DNA of 64,000 bases from Deltaproteobacteria bacterium (GTDB taxonomy: Bacteria > Myxococcota_A > Polyangia > GCA-2747355). Positions 22,932 to 31,365 of this stretch are shown piece by piece. A program made the position numbers and the translations under genes. The first letter of the stretch is position 1. Every line of letters begins with the position of its first letter. The notes beneath the pieces are model-generated. The model saw only the letters and a program-made list of their open reading frames with translations. It was not told the origin of the DNA and ran no database searches. The stretch spans positions 1 to 64,000 of the forward strand of contig JACKDQ010000008.1 in the NCBI GenBank assembly GCA_020633415.1, written 5' to 3'.

Positions 22932-25754
22932 ATGCTGGACAAACAGGTCGACACTTCGGGAAAGAGCGGAACCGAGATGCGCCAGGTTGAGCGCAAGCGA
23001 CGCGAGCCGCGACGAGCGGGTATCTCGATCAAACGCTTTTTCACGGAGGGTCTCGAAGACCCCTTTGCCGAGGTGAAGTGGGAAAAGCGTGATGCGTTGA
23101 TCTCCGGTGCCGACGGTCAGGTGATCTTTGAGCAACGCGACGTCGAGGTGCCGTCGACCTGGTCACAGATGGCGACCAACGTGGTCGTGCAGAAGTACTT
23201 TCGCGGTCAGCTCGGCACGCCCGGGCGAGAGACCAGCGTCCGCCAGCTGATCTCACGCGTCGCCGACACGATCACCTCCTGGGGCGTCGACCAGAACTAC
23301 TTCGCTTCGGCCGAGGATGCGGAGGCCTTCCGCTTTGAGTTGACCTACCTGCTGGTCACGCAACGCGCCGCGTTCAACAGCCCGGTGTGGTTCAACGTCG
23401 GGGTCGAAGAACACCCCCAATGCTCAGCGTGCTTCATCAACTCGGTCGACGACACGATGGATTCGATCCTCGATCTGGCGAAGACCGAGGGCATGCTGTT
23501 CAAGTGGGGTTCGGGGACGGGAACTAACTTTTCCTCGCTGCGCAGCTCTCAGGAGTTTCTTACGGGCGGCGGCCTCGCGTCGGGCCCGGTGAGCTTCATG
23601 CGCGGGTTTGATGCCTTCGCCGGTGTAATCAAGTCGGGTGGCAAGACACGTCGCGCGGCGAAAATGGTGATACTAAACGCCGACCATCCCGACGTGTTCG
23701 AGTATGTCTGGTGTAAAGCCCGCGAGGAGCGCAAGGCCTGGAGCCTGGTCGACTTGGGTTACGACGGCTCGGTGGATGGCGAGGCTTATAGCTCGGTGTT
23801 CTTTCAGAACTCCAACAACAGCGTGCGCGTCAACGACGAATTCATGCAGGCCGTGATCGACGATGGCGATTGGCATTTGCGCGCGATCACCGACAACAGC
23901 GTGGTCTCGACGGTGCGCGCGCGCGACCTGATGCGTGCGATCGCCGAGGCGGCTCACCAGTGCGGTGACCCCGGCATGCAGTTCGATACGACGGTCAACA
24001 ACTGGCACACCTGCTCCAACACCGCGCGGATCAACGCGTCGAACCCCTGCTCCGAGTACATGTTCCTCGACGACAGCGCCTGCAACTTGGCTTCGCTCAA
24101 TTTGCGCCGCTTCCAGACCGACGATGGCGAGCTGGACGCTGTGGCGTTTCGTCGCGCGGCAAGCACGATGATTCTCGCCCAAGAGATCATCGTCGACAAC
24201 GCCAAGTATCCGACCGAGCGCATTGCCGAAAACAGTCTTCGCTTCCGGCCGTTGGGGCTCGGCTATGCCAACCTCGGCGCGCTGTTGATGAGCCGCGGGT
24301 TGCCCTATGACAGCGATGCAGGTCGTGCCTATGCCGCAGCAATTACCGCGTTGATGCATGGTGAAGCCAATCGCGTCAGCGCGCTGATCGCCGCCGATCG
24401 CGGCGCTTTCGAGGGCTACGCGGTCAATGCTGAGCCGATGCTCAAAGTGATGGAGCAACACCGCAGCGCCCTCGATGGGATCGACGAGGCCCTCGTCCCC
24501 TATGAGTTGATGGAGACCACGCGCCAAGTCTGGGACGATGTGATCGAACTCGGCAAGGCCCACGGCTACCGCAACGCCCAAGTCACGGTCCTCGCACCGA
24601 CGGGGACGATCGGCTTCATGATGGACTGCGACACGACCGGCGTCGAACCGGACATCGCGCTAGTCAAATATAAGAAGCTTGTCGGCGGTGGCATGCTGAA
24701 GATCGTCAACAACACGGTCGGTGAGGCGCTGTCGCGGCTCGGCTACAACAGCTCGGATACCCAGGCGATCGTCGACTACATCGACGCGCAGGGAACGATC
24801 GAGGGTGCGCCCAAATTGCTCGACGAGCACCTCGCCGTTTTTGACTGCGCCTTTCGTGCGCAAAAAGGCACCCGCACCATCGACTGGCGCGGTCATATTC
24901 GCATGATGGGTGCGGTTCAGCCGTTCCTCTCGGGGGCGATCAGCAAGACGATCAACATGCCGAACGAGGCGTCGGTCGAGGAGATCGAAGAGGCGTACCT
25001 CGAAGCCTGGCGTCAGGGGCTCAAGGCGGTTGCGATCTACCGTGATGGCTGCAAGCGCGTCCAGCCACTGAACACCGGCAAGGGCAGCGACGCCAAGACT
25101 TCGACGGAATCCAAGTCGCCAGAGCGTGTGTCGACCGCCGAAGCCAAGGGGCCGCCGCAGGCCGTGCGGCACAAACTGCCCGACGAGCGCCGCAGCCTGA
25201 CCCACAAGTTCAGCATTGGCGGTCACGAGGGCTATTTGACCATCGGTATGTACGAAGACGGACGCCCCGGCGAGATCTTCATCCGCATGGCCAAAGAAGG
25301 CAGCACGATCAGCGGTCTGATGGACAGCTTCGCGACGGGAATCTCGCTGGCGCTCCAGCATGGTGTGCCGATCAACCTGTTGGTCGACAAGTTTTCACAC
25401 ACGCGCTTTGAGCCGTCGGGTTTTTCGGATAACCGCAGCATCGGCTACGCGAAGTCGATCATGGATTACATCTTCCGCTGGATTGGGCAGAAATTTCCCG
25501 ATGGTCGTTATGCCGAGCAGCAGACGCTGCCCGGGATCGTCGACACTGCGGGCCACGGAAACGCGATCGCGCCGGCAAAGGGCTCGCAGTTGGGGTTGGC
25601 CGCGACGCCAACGTTGACCGGGCGCGAGTCTGATGGCGGGTCGTTTGTTGCCGAAATGGATGCGCCGGCCTGCCATGTATGTGGAACGATCATGGTTCGT
25701 TCGGGGGCCTGCCACAAATGCGCAAACTGTGGGGCCACGAGCGGCTGTAGCTAG
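22932..25754 (+). CDS. nrdJ: Adenosylcobalamin-dependent (class II) ribonucleotide reductase
   Basis: 940 residues. GGAGG lies six bases before ATG. The family core is clear: NSPVWFNVG, CSACFINSVDD, the radical-site loop NPCSEYM, LAPTGTIGFMMDCDTTG and AIYRDGCK. The C-terminus holds a Cys-rich zinc ribbon (CHVC...CHKCANC) that recycles the active-site disulfide. It makes deoxyribonucleotides from ribonucleoside di- or triphosphates with a B12-generated thiyl radical, with or without oxygen. Control by NrdR is suggested by two boxes upstream, and a strong terminator follows. Confidence 0.97.
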   Translation: MLDKQVDTSGKSGTEMRQVERKRREPRRAGISIKRFFTEGLEDPFAEVKWEKRDALISGADGQVIFEQRDVEVPSTWSQMATNVVVQKYFRGQLGTPGRETSVRQLISRVADTITSWGVDQNYFASAEDAEAFRFELTYLLVTQRAAFNSPVWFNVGVEEHPQCSACFINSVDDTMDSILDLAKTEGMLFKWGSGTGTNFSSLRSSQEFLTGGGLASGPVSFMRGFDAFAGVIKSGGKTRRAAKMVILNADHPDVFEYVWCKAREERKAWSLVDLGYDGSVDGEAYSSVFFQNSNNSVRVNDEFMQAVIDDGDWHLRAITDNSVVSTVRARDLMRAIAEAAHQCGDPGMQFDTTVNNWHTCSNTARINASNPCSEYMFLDDSACNLASLNLRRFQTDDGELDAVAFRRAASTMILAQEIIVDNAKYPTERIAENSLRFRPLGLGYANLGALLMSRGLPYDSDAGRAYAAAITALMHGEANRVSALIAADRGAFEGYAVNAEPMLKVMEQHRSALDGIDEALVPYELMETTRQVWDDVIELGKAHGYRNAQVTVLAPTGTIGFMMDCDTTGVEPDIALVKYKKLVGGGMLKIVNNTVGEALSRLGYNSSDTQAIVDYIDAQGTIEGAPKLLDEHLAVFDCAFRAQKGTRTIDWRGHIRMMGAVQPFLSGAISKTINMPNEASVEEIEEAYLEAWRQGLKAVAIYRDGCKRVQPLNTGKGSDAKTSTESKSPERVSTAEAKGPPQAVRHKLPDERRSLTHKFSIGGHEGYLTIGMYEDGRPGEIFIRMAKEGSTISGLMDSFATGISLALQHGVPINLLVDKFSHTRFEPSGFSDNRSIGYAKSIMDYIFRWIGQKFPDGRYAEQQTLPGIVDTAGHGNAIAPAKGSQLGLAATPTLTGRESDGGSFVAEMDAPACHVCGTIMVRSGACHKCANCGATSGCS

Positions 25755-25790
25755 GCAACGCCATCGCTCAGCCAGCCTTTACTGATAGCC

Positions 25791-25822
25791 AAGCGGCGCA
25801 GCGATTTGCTGCGCCGCTTTTG
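25791..25822 (+). terminator. Strong intrinsic terminator of nrdJ
   Basis: AAGCGGCGCAGC (25791-25802) pairs over 12 perfect base pairs with GCTGCGCCGCTT (25808-25819) around a GATTT loop, followed by TTGTT. The next gene's ATG is at 25825, directly after it. Confidence 0.9.
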
Positions 25823-25824
25823 TT

Positions 25825-28707
25825 ATGTCGATGATTACCAGAGGCGCGCTTCAGCGCGATTTGGAGCGGGCGTTCGTCGAACTCGGGTTCCGGGGGCAAG
25901 TCCGGCTTTCGAGTATTGAGCGTGCCGTCTACGCTACCGATGCGTCGCTCTATCAGCGTGTGCCCCACTGTGTCGTGATGCCGATGGGCATCGACGACCT
26001 CGAGCGCGCGCTGGAGGTCGCTCGCCGCTTCGATGTAGCGGTGCTGCCGCGAGGCGCGGGGACCTCGCTTGCAGGACAAGCCACCTCGACCGCGATCGTC
26101 GTCGATACGTCGCGTCACATGGGCGCGTTACTCGAGATCGACCGCGAGCAGCGCTGGGCGCGCGTGCAGCCGGGAATTGTACGAGACGAGCTCAACCGCC
26201 AGATTGCCAAGTGGAAGCTGCAGTTTGCGCCGGACACCGCGACCTCCAATCGCGCGTGCCTCGGTGGGATGATCGGCAACAACTCTGCCGGGATGCGTTC
26301 GATCCGCTATGGTCAGACGGTCGACCACGTGCTCGAGCTTTCGCTGCTGCTTTCGGATGGCCAGCGGCTCAATGCCTCGCGCCTTTCGGCGTCGCAATGG
26401 GATGCGCGTAGTCGGCAACTCGATCGCGAGGGCGAACTATATCGCGCGCTGGGGCGGATCATTGCCGAAAATGCCGACGAGATCGTCCGGCGTTATCCGA
26501 AGGTTATGCGCCGCGTTGCCGGCTATCGCCTGGATGCACTGGTTGACACCGCGCGCTCACGCGGCCTGGTTGAGCTGCTGTGCGGCAGCGAAGGCACCCT
26601 GGCGCTGGTCGCCGAAGCGAAGATTGCGCTGCAGCCCCTGCCGACTGCGAGCTGCTTGGCGGTGGCTCATTTTTCCAGCCTATCGCGTGCCCTGCGCGCC
26701 GTACCGCTGATCGTTGGTCATCGGCCGAGTGCCGTCGAGTTGCTCGATGACCACGTACTGCAGATGGCGCGAGCGTGCGTGGGCACCAGCTGGCGCTACC
26801 GCTGGTTGTCTGGTCGACCAGAGGCGGTGCTGATCGTCGAGTTCGAGGGCGAGAGCGCCGCGCAAGTGGCGATACTGCGCGAGCGCATCGCGGCCGAGCT
26901 TTGCGACCGGCAGCTGGCCGAGGAGGTCGTCGCGGTCAACGCAGAGGACGTTGCTGAGGTGTGGGATGTTCGTCGAAGCGGCCTGGGATTGCTGCTCGGG
27001 ACGACCGCTCTGGCCAAGCCCTTGCCGTTTATCGAAGACGCTGCTGTGCCCGTTGAGGAGCTGGCCGACTACATCGCCGGCGTTCAGGAGCTTTGTCGTC
27101 GCGAGGGTGTGCCGATGGCGCTCTACGCCCACGCCTCAGTCGGCCTGATCCACTGTCGGCCTTTTCTCGATCTCCGCTTGCCGCAATCTCTGGACACGCT
27201 GCGTCGGATCAGCGAAGCGGCGCTTGCGCTCGTCGTCAAACATCGCGGTAGTTTTTCTGGGGAGCACGGCGATGGCCGCGTTCGCAGCTACGCCTTGCCG
27301 CGATTTTATGGGGAGCAGATCTACGCAGCGTTCGTTGCGATCAAGCGATTGTTCGATCCGCTTGGCCTGCTCAATCCTGGGATTATCGTCGACGCAGAGC
27401 CGATCGATCGTGGGCTGAGAATCGGTCCCGACTATCGCACCATCGATTGGGAGACCACCTATCGCTTCCGGCGGGAGGGGTCGCTAGCGGCGGCGGTTGA
27501 GCTCTGTAGCGGCGTTGGCGCCTGCCGCAAGCGCACAGATGGCGTGATGTGCCCGAGCTATCGGGCGACCGGGGAAGAGCGTCATTCGACGCGCGGTCGA
27601 GCCAACGCTTTGAGGATGGCGATATCGGGGCAGCTCGGTCGCGATGCGCTGAGCAGCGCGGAGCTTTATGAGGTGTTTTCGCTGTGCCTGGGCTGCAAAG
27701 GCTGCAAGAGCGAGTGCCCCTCCAATGTCGACGTGGCGCGGCTCAAGGCGGAGTTTCTGCAGCGCTATCATCAGACTCACGGCGCTAGTGCCAGCGAGCG
27801 ATTTTTTGCGGGGGCCAGCGACTGGGCGCGTCGTCTGAGTGGTCCAACGGCGGGCTTGGCCAATCGCCTGATGCAGTCGACGGTGGCTCGCACGCTACTC
27901 GAGCGGACCTTCGATGTCGATCGTCGACGGAAGCTGCCAGCGTTGGCCAAACAGCCGTTTGAAGCGCGCTCGACGCGTCGGACAAAGCGCGAGGGTCGGC
28001 CGACGCTGCGGCTCTTCGTCGACTGCTACGCCAATTACTACTCGCCGCAGATCGCCACAGCAGCGGTCGATGTACTTGAGGCGATCGGCTATAGCGTGGA
28101 GCCGCTGACCGGCCAGTGTTGTGGTAGAACCCAGTTGTCGTTGGGATTCCTCGACCGAGGGCGAGAGATCGGGGCGAGGGCCTTGCGTGCCGTGGCCGCG
28201 GCCGAGCAGCCGCTGATCACGCTCGAACCTAGCTGTCATAGTGCGCTCGTCGACGATCTTCCCGATTTGATCGACGAGCCAGCGTTGTGCAGCGCAAGCG
28301 AGCGGATCGTGCCGTTTGATCGGTTCGTTGCCGAACAAGCGCAAGAGGGGCACGTGCCGCCGATCGACCGCGCGCTTTGTGCCGATCGATATCTCGTTCA
28401 TTCGCACTGCCACGAGCGCGCGCTCGGCCATCGTCGCCACGCTGCCGATGCACTGGAGCGCTGGACTTCGCAACCCGTGACAGATCTCGATGCCGGATGC
28501 TGTGGCATGGCCGGTGCGTTCGGCTATCTACGCGCGAACTACGAGGTTTCAATGCGCGTCGGTCGCGAGCTGTTCGCCGCGATTGGCCAGTCGCCCAATG
28601 CCCAGTTGATCGCCGGGGGATTTAGTTGTCGACATCAGGTCGCTGATGGAGCGCGACGCGATTCGTGTACCTTGGCTGAGGCGTTGAGCCGACTGATCCG
28701 CCGCTAG
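25825..28707 (+). CDS. FAD-linked oxidoreductase with Fe-S and CCG domains (YdiJ/GlcD-F type)
   Basis: 960 residues. An FAD-binding PCMH domain (about 40-245; VLPRGAGTSLAGQ) and an FAD oxidase C-terminal domain (about 250-525; GSFSGEHGDGR) are followed by a ferredoxin region (CLGCKGCKSECPSNVDV, about 615) and two cysteine-rich CCG domains (GQCCG, SHCHERALGH, DAGCCGMAG). This is the architecture of YdiJ-type D-2-hydroxyacid dehydrogenases (lactate, glycolate or 2-hydroxyglutarate). The start lies five bases beyond the terminator hairpin, with no Shine-Dalgarno sequence; in-frame stop TAG at 25786 excludes any upstream start. ATG 25831 is an alternative. Confidence 0.92.
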   Translation: MSMITRGALQRDLERAFVELGFRGQVRLSSIERAVYATDASLYQRVPHCVVMPMGIDDLERALEVARRFDVAVLPRGAGTSLAGQATSTAIVVDTSRHMGALLEIDREQRWARVQPGIVRDELNRQIAKWKLQFAPDTATSNRACLGGMIGNNSAGMRSIRYGQTVDHVLELSLLLSDGQRLNASRLSASQWDARSRQLDREGELYRALGRIIAENADEIVRRYPKVMRRVAGYRLDALVDTARSRGLVELLCGSEGTLALVAEAKIALQPLPTASCLAVAHFSSLSRALRAVPLIVGHRPSAVELLDDHVLQMARACVGTSWRYRWLSGRPEAVLIVEFEGESAAQVAILRERIAAELCDRQLAEEVVAVNAEDVAEVWDVRRSGLGLLLGTTALAKPLPFIEDAAVPVEELADYIAGVQELCRREGVPMALYAHASVGLIHCRPFLDLRLPQSLDTLRRISEAALALVVKHRGSFSGEHGDGRVRSYALPRFYGEQIYAAFVAIKRLFDPLGLLNPGIIVDAEPIDRGLRIGPDYRTIDWETTYRFRREGSLAAAVELCSGVGACRKRTDGVMCPSYRATGEERHSTRGRANALRMAISGQLGRDALSSAELYEVFSLCLGCKGCKSECPSNVDVARLKAEFLQRYHQTHGASASERFFAGASDWARRLSGPTAGLANRLMQSTVARTLLERTFDVDRRRKLPALAKQPFEARSTRRTKREGRPTLRLFVDCYANYYSPQIATAAVDVLEAIGYSVEPLTGQCCGRTQLSLGFLDRGREIGARALRAVAAAEQPLITLEPSCHSALVDDLPDLIDEPALCSASERIVPFDRFVAEQAQEGHVPPIDRALCADRYLVHSHCHERALGHRRHAADALERWTSQPVTDLDAGCCGMAGAFGYLRANYEVSMRVGRELFAAIGQSPNAQLIAGGFSCRHQVADGARRDSCTLAEALSRLIRR

Positions 28708-29546
28708 CGCAGCATCTCTAGCTCTTCGCCGATCCGATCGTTGAGGTGGCGCTCGTCCTTGATCAGCTTGAACTGCTTGCCGTTGACATACACCGTTGGC
28801 GTGCCACGGATGCCGAGGCGAATGCCCTCGACTTTCGTTAGATCGATTTGCTTCAGCAGCTGTTTGTCGGCAAAGTCCGCGGCAAATCGCGCGAGGTCCA
28901 GTCCGGCTTGTTTGGCCAGGCGCTTGACGCCCTGATCGGTATGGTCTTGAGGTCGCGCGAACAGCAGATCGTGGAGCTGCCAGAACTTTCCTTGGCGCTG
29001 AGCCGCTAGCGCTGCGCGCGCGGCGATTACCGCCGCCCCCGGTCGCAGCGGATACGGCTTAAAGACCAAGGCGACCTGCTTGCTATAGCGTGCAACGATC
29101 TTCTTAAGCAGTGGGCTAACCTCCGCGCAATGACCACACTGGAAGTCGGCATACTCAACGATCGTCACTTGTGGCTTTTGCGGACCGAGCTTAGGTGCTC
29201 CGGTTAGCGGAATCTTCTTCGGCGTTTTGGGCAAAGCGGACTCTTGTCGTAGCTCAAGTGCACGCTGAATTTCCGCTTTTGAAAGGCCCTTGCCCGAAAG
29301 AAAGACGACGTAGCGGGCGATGCGCCAGGCGATCGGGTCATTGCTGGCGAGGCAAGCTAGCACCGACTTTTTGCAGCGATGGTAGCTCTTGGTCGTCTCA
29401 AGGAGTGCAGCGACCTCGTCTCGCTCGTTGGGCATCAGTGAACTGTCGCGATCGAGTTCCTTCCAGGGCAGGGCCTTGGCGGTTGCCAGTGCAGAACTCG
29501 CCATGGCGAAAGCCAGCGTAGCCAAGATAGTTAATCGTTTTCTCAT
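28704..29546 (-). CDS. Periplasmic DsbA/DsbG-like thiol-disulfide protein
   Basis: 280 residues. Signal peptide about 1-24. A helical N-terminal part (about 30-95, with two cysteines) precedes a thioredoxin_4 domain with YADFQCGHCAEV (CGHC active site, about 136-139) and the cis-proline segment RGTPTVYVNG. It should oxidise or isomerise exported proteins, or be reduced by a membrane partner. Its ATG overlaps the end of the MauE-like gene by 4 bases, so the two are coupled. The 3' end overlaps the oxidoreductase gene by 4 bases, convergently. Confidence 0.88.
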   Translation of the reverse strand: MRKRLTILATLAFAMASSALATAKALPWKELDRDSSLMPNERDEVAALLETTKSYHRCKKSVLACLASNDPIAWRIARYVVFLSGKGLSKAEIQRALELRQESALPKTPKKIPLTGAPKLGPQKPQVTIVEYADFQCGHCAEVSPLLKKIVARYSKQVALVFKPYPLRPGAAVIAARAALAAQRQGKFWQLHDLLFARPQDHTDQGVKRLAKQAGLDLARFAADFADKQLLKQIDLTKVEGIRLGIRGTPTVYVNGKQFKLIKDERHLNDRIGEELEMLR

Positions 29547-30073
29547 CGGCTCGTCCTTGAGGGCGTCCTGCGCCGATCGCGCGAGCCAAACCAGCGGTCG
29601 AGCGAAATCAGCTGACGATCACATACCATGGCGTATATGCCCATTGCTAGCCAGACGACGTCCCAGAGTAGCGTTGACGTCGTCATCGCCGTCGCAGCAG
29701 TGCCGACTGAAAAGCAGCCGCAGCCGATGTCTAGCCCGCGGACCATTGCGGAGGCGATCGCGGCGATGAAGATCACCAACAGGCCGTTGACGACCAGCAA
29801 ACAGGCTCGAGTCTTGAGCCCGATAAGTAGCAGTAGGCCTGTCACCAGTTCGATCGCTGGCAAGGTGATCGCCGAAATGTTGATCAGCGCATCTGGGACG
29901 AGTCGATAATAGCTAATCGACCAAGCGAAGGCCTTGGGGTCACGCAGCTTGGGCCAAGCGGCGATGATGAAGATCAAGGCAAGCGTGACGCGAAACAGCA
30001 GCGTCAACGCTGGATGGATCCAGCCGAGCGGCGGTTTCCGTGAGCAGTCGGTGCGGTCTGCGCTATTTGACAT
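29543..30073 (-). CDS. MauE/DoxX-like membrane redox protein
   Basis: 176 residues from ATG 30073, which has GGGAAG five bases upstream. Four hydrophobic helices match the DoxX/MauE plan: RVTLALIFIIAAWPKLRDP, ITLPAIELVTGLLLLIG, then a conserved GCGCFSVG loop before the last helix. MauE supports disulfide formation in methylamine dehydrogenase; related proteins are thought to pass electrons to periplasmic thioredoxins. Position between a rhodanese and a DsbA-like gene fits this. It overlaps the rhodanese gene by 11 bases. Confidence 0.8.
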   Translation of the reverse strand: MSNSADRTDCSRKPPLGWIHPALTLLFRVTLALIFIIAAWPKLRDPKAFAWSISYYRLVPDALINISAITLPAIELVTGLLLLIGLKTRACLLVVNGLLVIFIAAIASAMVRGLDIGCGCFSVGTAATAMTTSTLLWDVVWLAMGIYAMVCDRQLISLDRWFGSRDRRRTPSRTSR

Positions 30074-30557
30074 CGGACTTCCCGGCAGGCTCCCGCTGGT
30101 GGCCGAGCGCGGCCAGGCCACCGAGCAGAACTTTGACGCGCGTTAAGCCGGCGGCGCGCAACTGCCCCGCGAGGAGGCGCGCTAGGCCTTCGCCGGGAGA
30201 ATCACAGTAGACGATCACCGCATCGAAGCGCTTCCAGTCGCTGATATCGGCGGCGGTGACTGGGGTGGTGATCGAAAGCGGCAATGACCGCGCCCCGGGA
30301 AGGGCGTCGCGGGCGAAATCCTCGCTCGGTCGGGCATCGACCCAAAGATAGCGGCCGGTGCGCAGCAGCGGCAGCGCGTGTCTTGCATCGATGGTTGGCG
30401 CGCCAGGGTCGAGCTTTTCGGGGCAGTCGACACGGTATGGGAATGGCGCGACCCAGGGCAATGCTTCTGTTCGCGTGAGGTTGATCAGCAGTCCGATACC
30501 ACCAGCGAGTACGCTGATCAGCGCGGCTTGGCCGAGTGTGCCGAGCAGTTTGCCCAT
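30063..30557 (-). CDS. Membrane-anchored rhodanese-like protein
   Basis: 164 residues. An N-terminal hydrophobic segment (about 8-26) is a likely anchor that exports the rest. The rhodanese domain (about 50-155) has LWVDARPSEDFARDALPGA and VIVYCDSPGEGLA with the active-site Cys. Such domains carry sulfane sulfur on cysteine. It starts 4 bases after the lipoprotein gene and overlaps the MauE-like gene. With that gene and DsbA it makes a small periplasmic sulfur/redox unit. Confidence 0.82.
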   Translation of the reverse strand: MGKLLGTLGQAALISVLAGGIGLLINLTRTEALPWVAPFPYRVDCPEKLDPGAPTIDARHALPLLRTGRYLWVDARPSEDFARDALPGARSLPLSITTPVTAADISDWKRFDAVIVYCDSPGEGLARLLAGQLRAAGLTRVKVLLGGLAALGHQREPAGKSDVK

Positions 30558-30561
30558 TGGT

Positions 30562-31365
30562 CTATTGCGCGGGTGCGGCGCCGGCGCAGTCCAGTCGTTG
30601 ACTGGGCAGGCCCTCAGGCTCCATCAGGACAAATGCCTCGGCCGACAGGTTGGTGGGGTTTAGTTCAATGCGACGATAGACGATGTCGATCGCGCGCTTC
30701 AGCTGTGGTTGGCTAATCCGCAGACGATGAGGAACGCGCTGGCCTTGGACGAGCTGGTGATCAGTGGCCTGGATGTCGAGAACGATCTTGTTGGCGCGCC
30801 AAATCGTCGATCGCGTGAGGTCCCAGCGTTTCGTTCGGCCGATCGGTTGCAGACGAATCATTTGACGTAGCGGTCCCTCGGCCAACATCAACACCTCCTG
30901 ACCCTTGTTGCCGTCCCAATACAGGGCCACCTTGCGATGTCCGATCAGCGGAGTCGATCCACTGACCAGGCGTAAAATTGCGTCGGCATCGAGTTGTACG
31001 CGAAGCAGGCGGGCAAGATTGCAGGCCTTCGCCGGGCCGTAGTAGTGGCGATTGTTGCGCGCATCGACAAGGGTGAATTCAGTGCCGTTGGCTACCAACG
31101 TGCTAAGTGGGCTGTCGAATGGTGACACCGCATCAAAGCGTAGGCGCGCGCCCTTGGCGACAATGAAGCGCACCGTTGCTTTGACTTCGTTGCCTCCTTC
31201 GCGTTGCGTCATCTTTGATTCGACCCGTGCGCTGGTGACATGGCGATGCTCGAGCCATTTCAATACCGCCTCAGATGTGGGAGGCGCGTAGGGGCGGCGA
31301 ATCTGGCAGGTGGCGGCGCCGAGCAGCGGTAGCAGCAGTAGCAGTAGCGGGAGTAGCTTTCTCAT
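30562..31365 (-). CDS. Probable lipoprotein, LolB/DUF4292-like fold
   Basis: 267 residues. A very Leu-rich leader ends GAATC; Thr before Cys is unusual for a lipobox, so lipidation is not certain. The body reads like the half-barrel lipid-binding fold of LolB/DUF4292 proteins (ESKMTQREGGNEVKATVRFIVAKGARLRFDA, then VSGSTPLIGHRKV). Those proteins carry lipoproteins or lipids across the periplasm; here this is a fold-level guess. It overlaps the TPR gene by 4 bases (ATGA). Confidence 0.6.
   Translation of the reverse strand: MRKLLPLLLLLLPLLGAATCQIRRPYAPPTSEAVLKWLEHRHVTSARVESKMTQREGGNEVKATVRFIVAKGARLRFDAVSPFDSPLSTLVANGTEFTLVDARNNRHYYGPAKACNLARLLRVQLDADAILRLVSGSTPLIGHRKVALYWDGNKGQEVLMLAEGPLRQMIRLQPIGRTKRWDLTRSTIWRANKIVLDIQATDHQLVQGQRVPHRLRISQPQLKRAIDIVYRRIELNPTNLSAEAFVLMEPEGLPSQRLDCAGAAPAQ

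Noticed and set aside
22734..23135. 133-residue minus-strand frame over the nrdJ start
   Set aside because: Overlaps the coding start of nrdJ and its ribosome site; no motif.
23673..24581. 302-residue minus-strand frame
   Set aside because: Antisense to nrdJ; His/Val/Gly-rich shadow.
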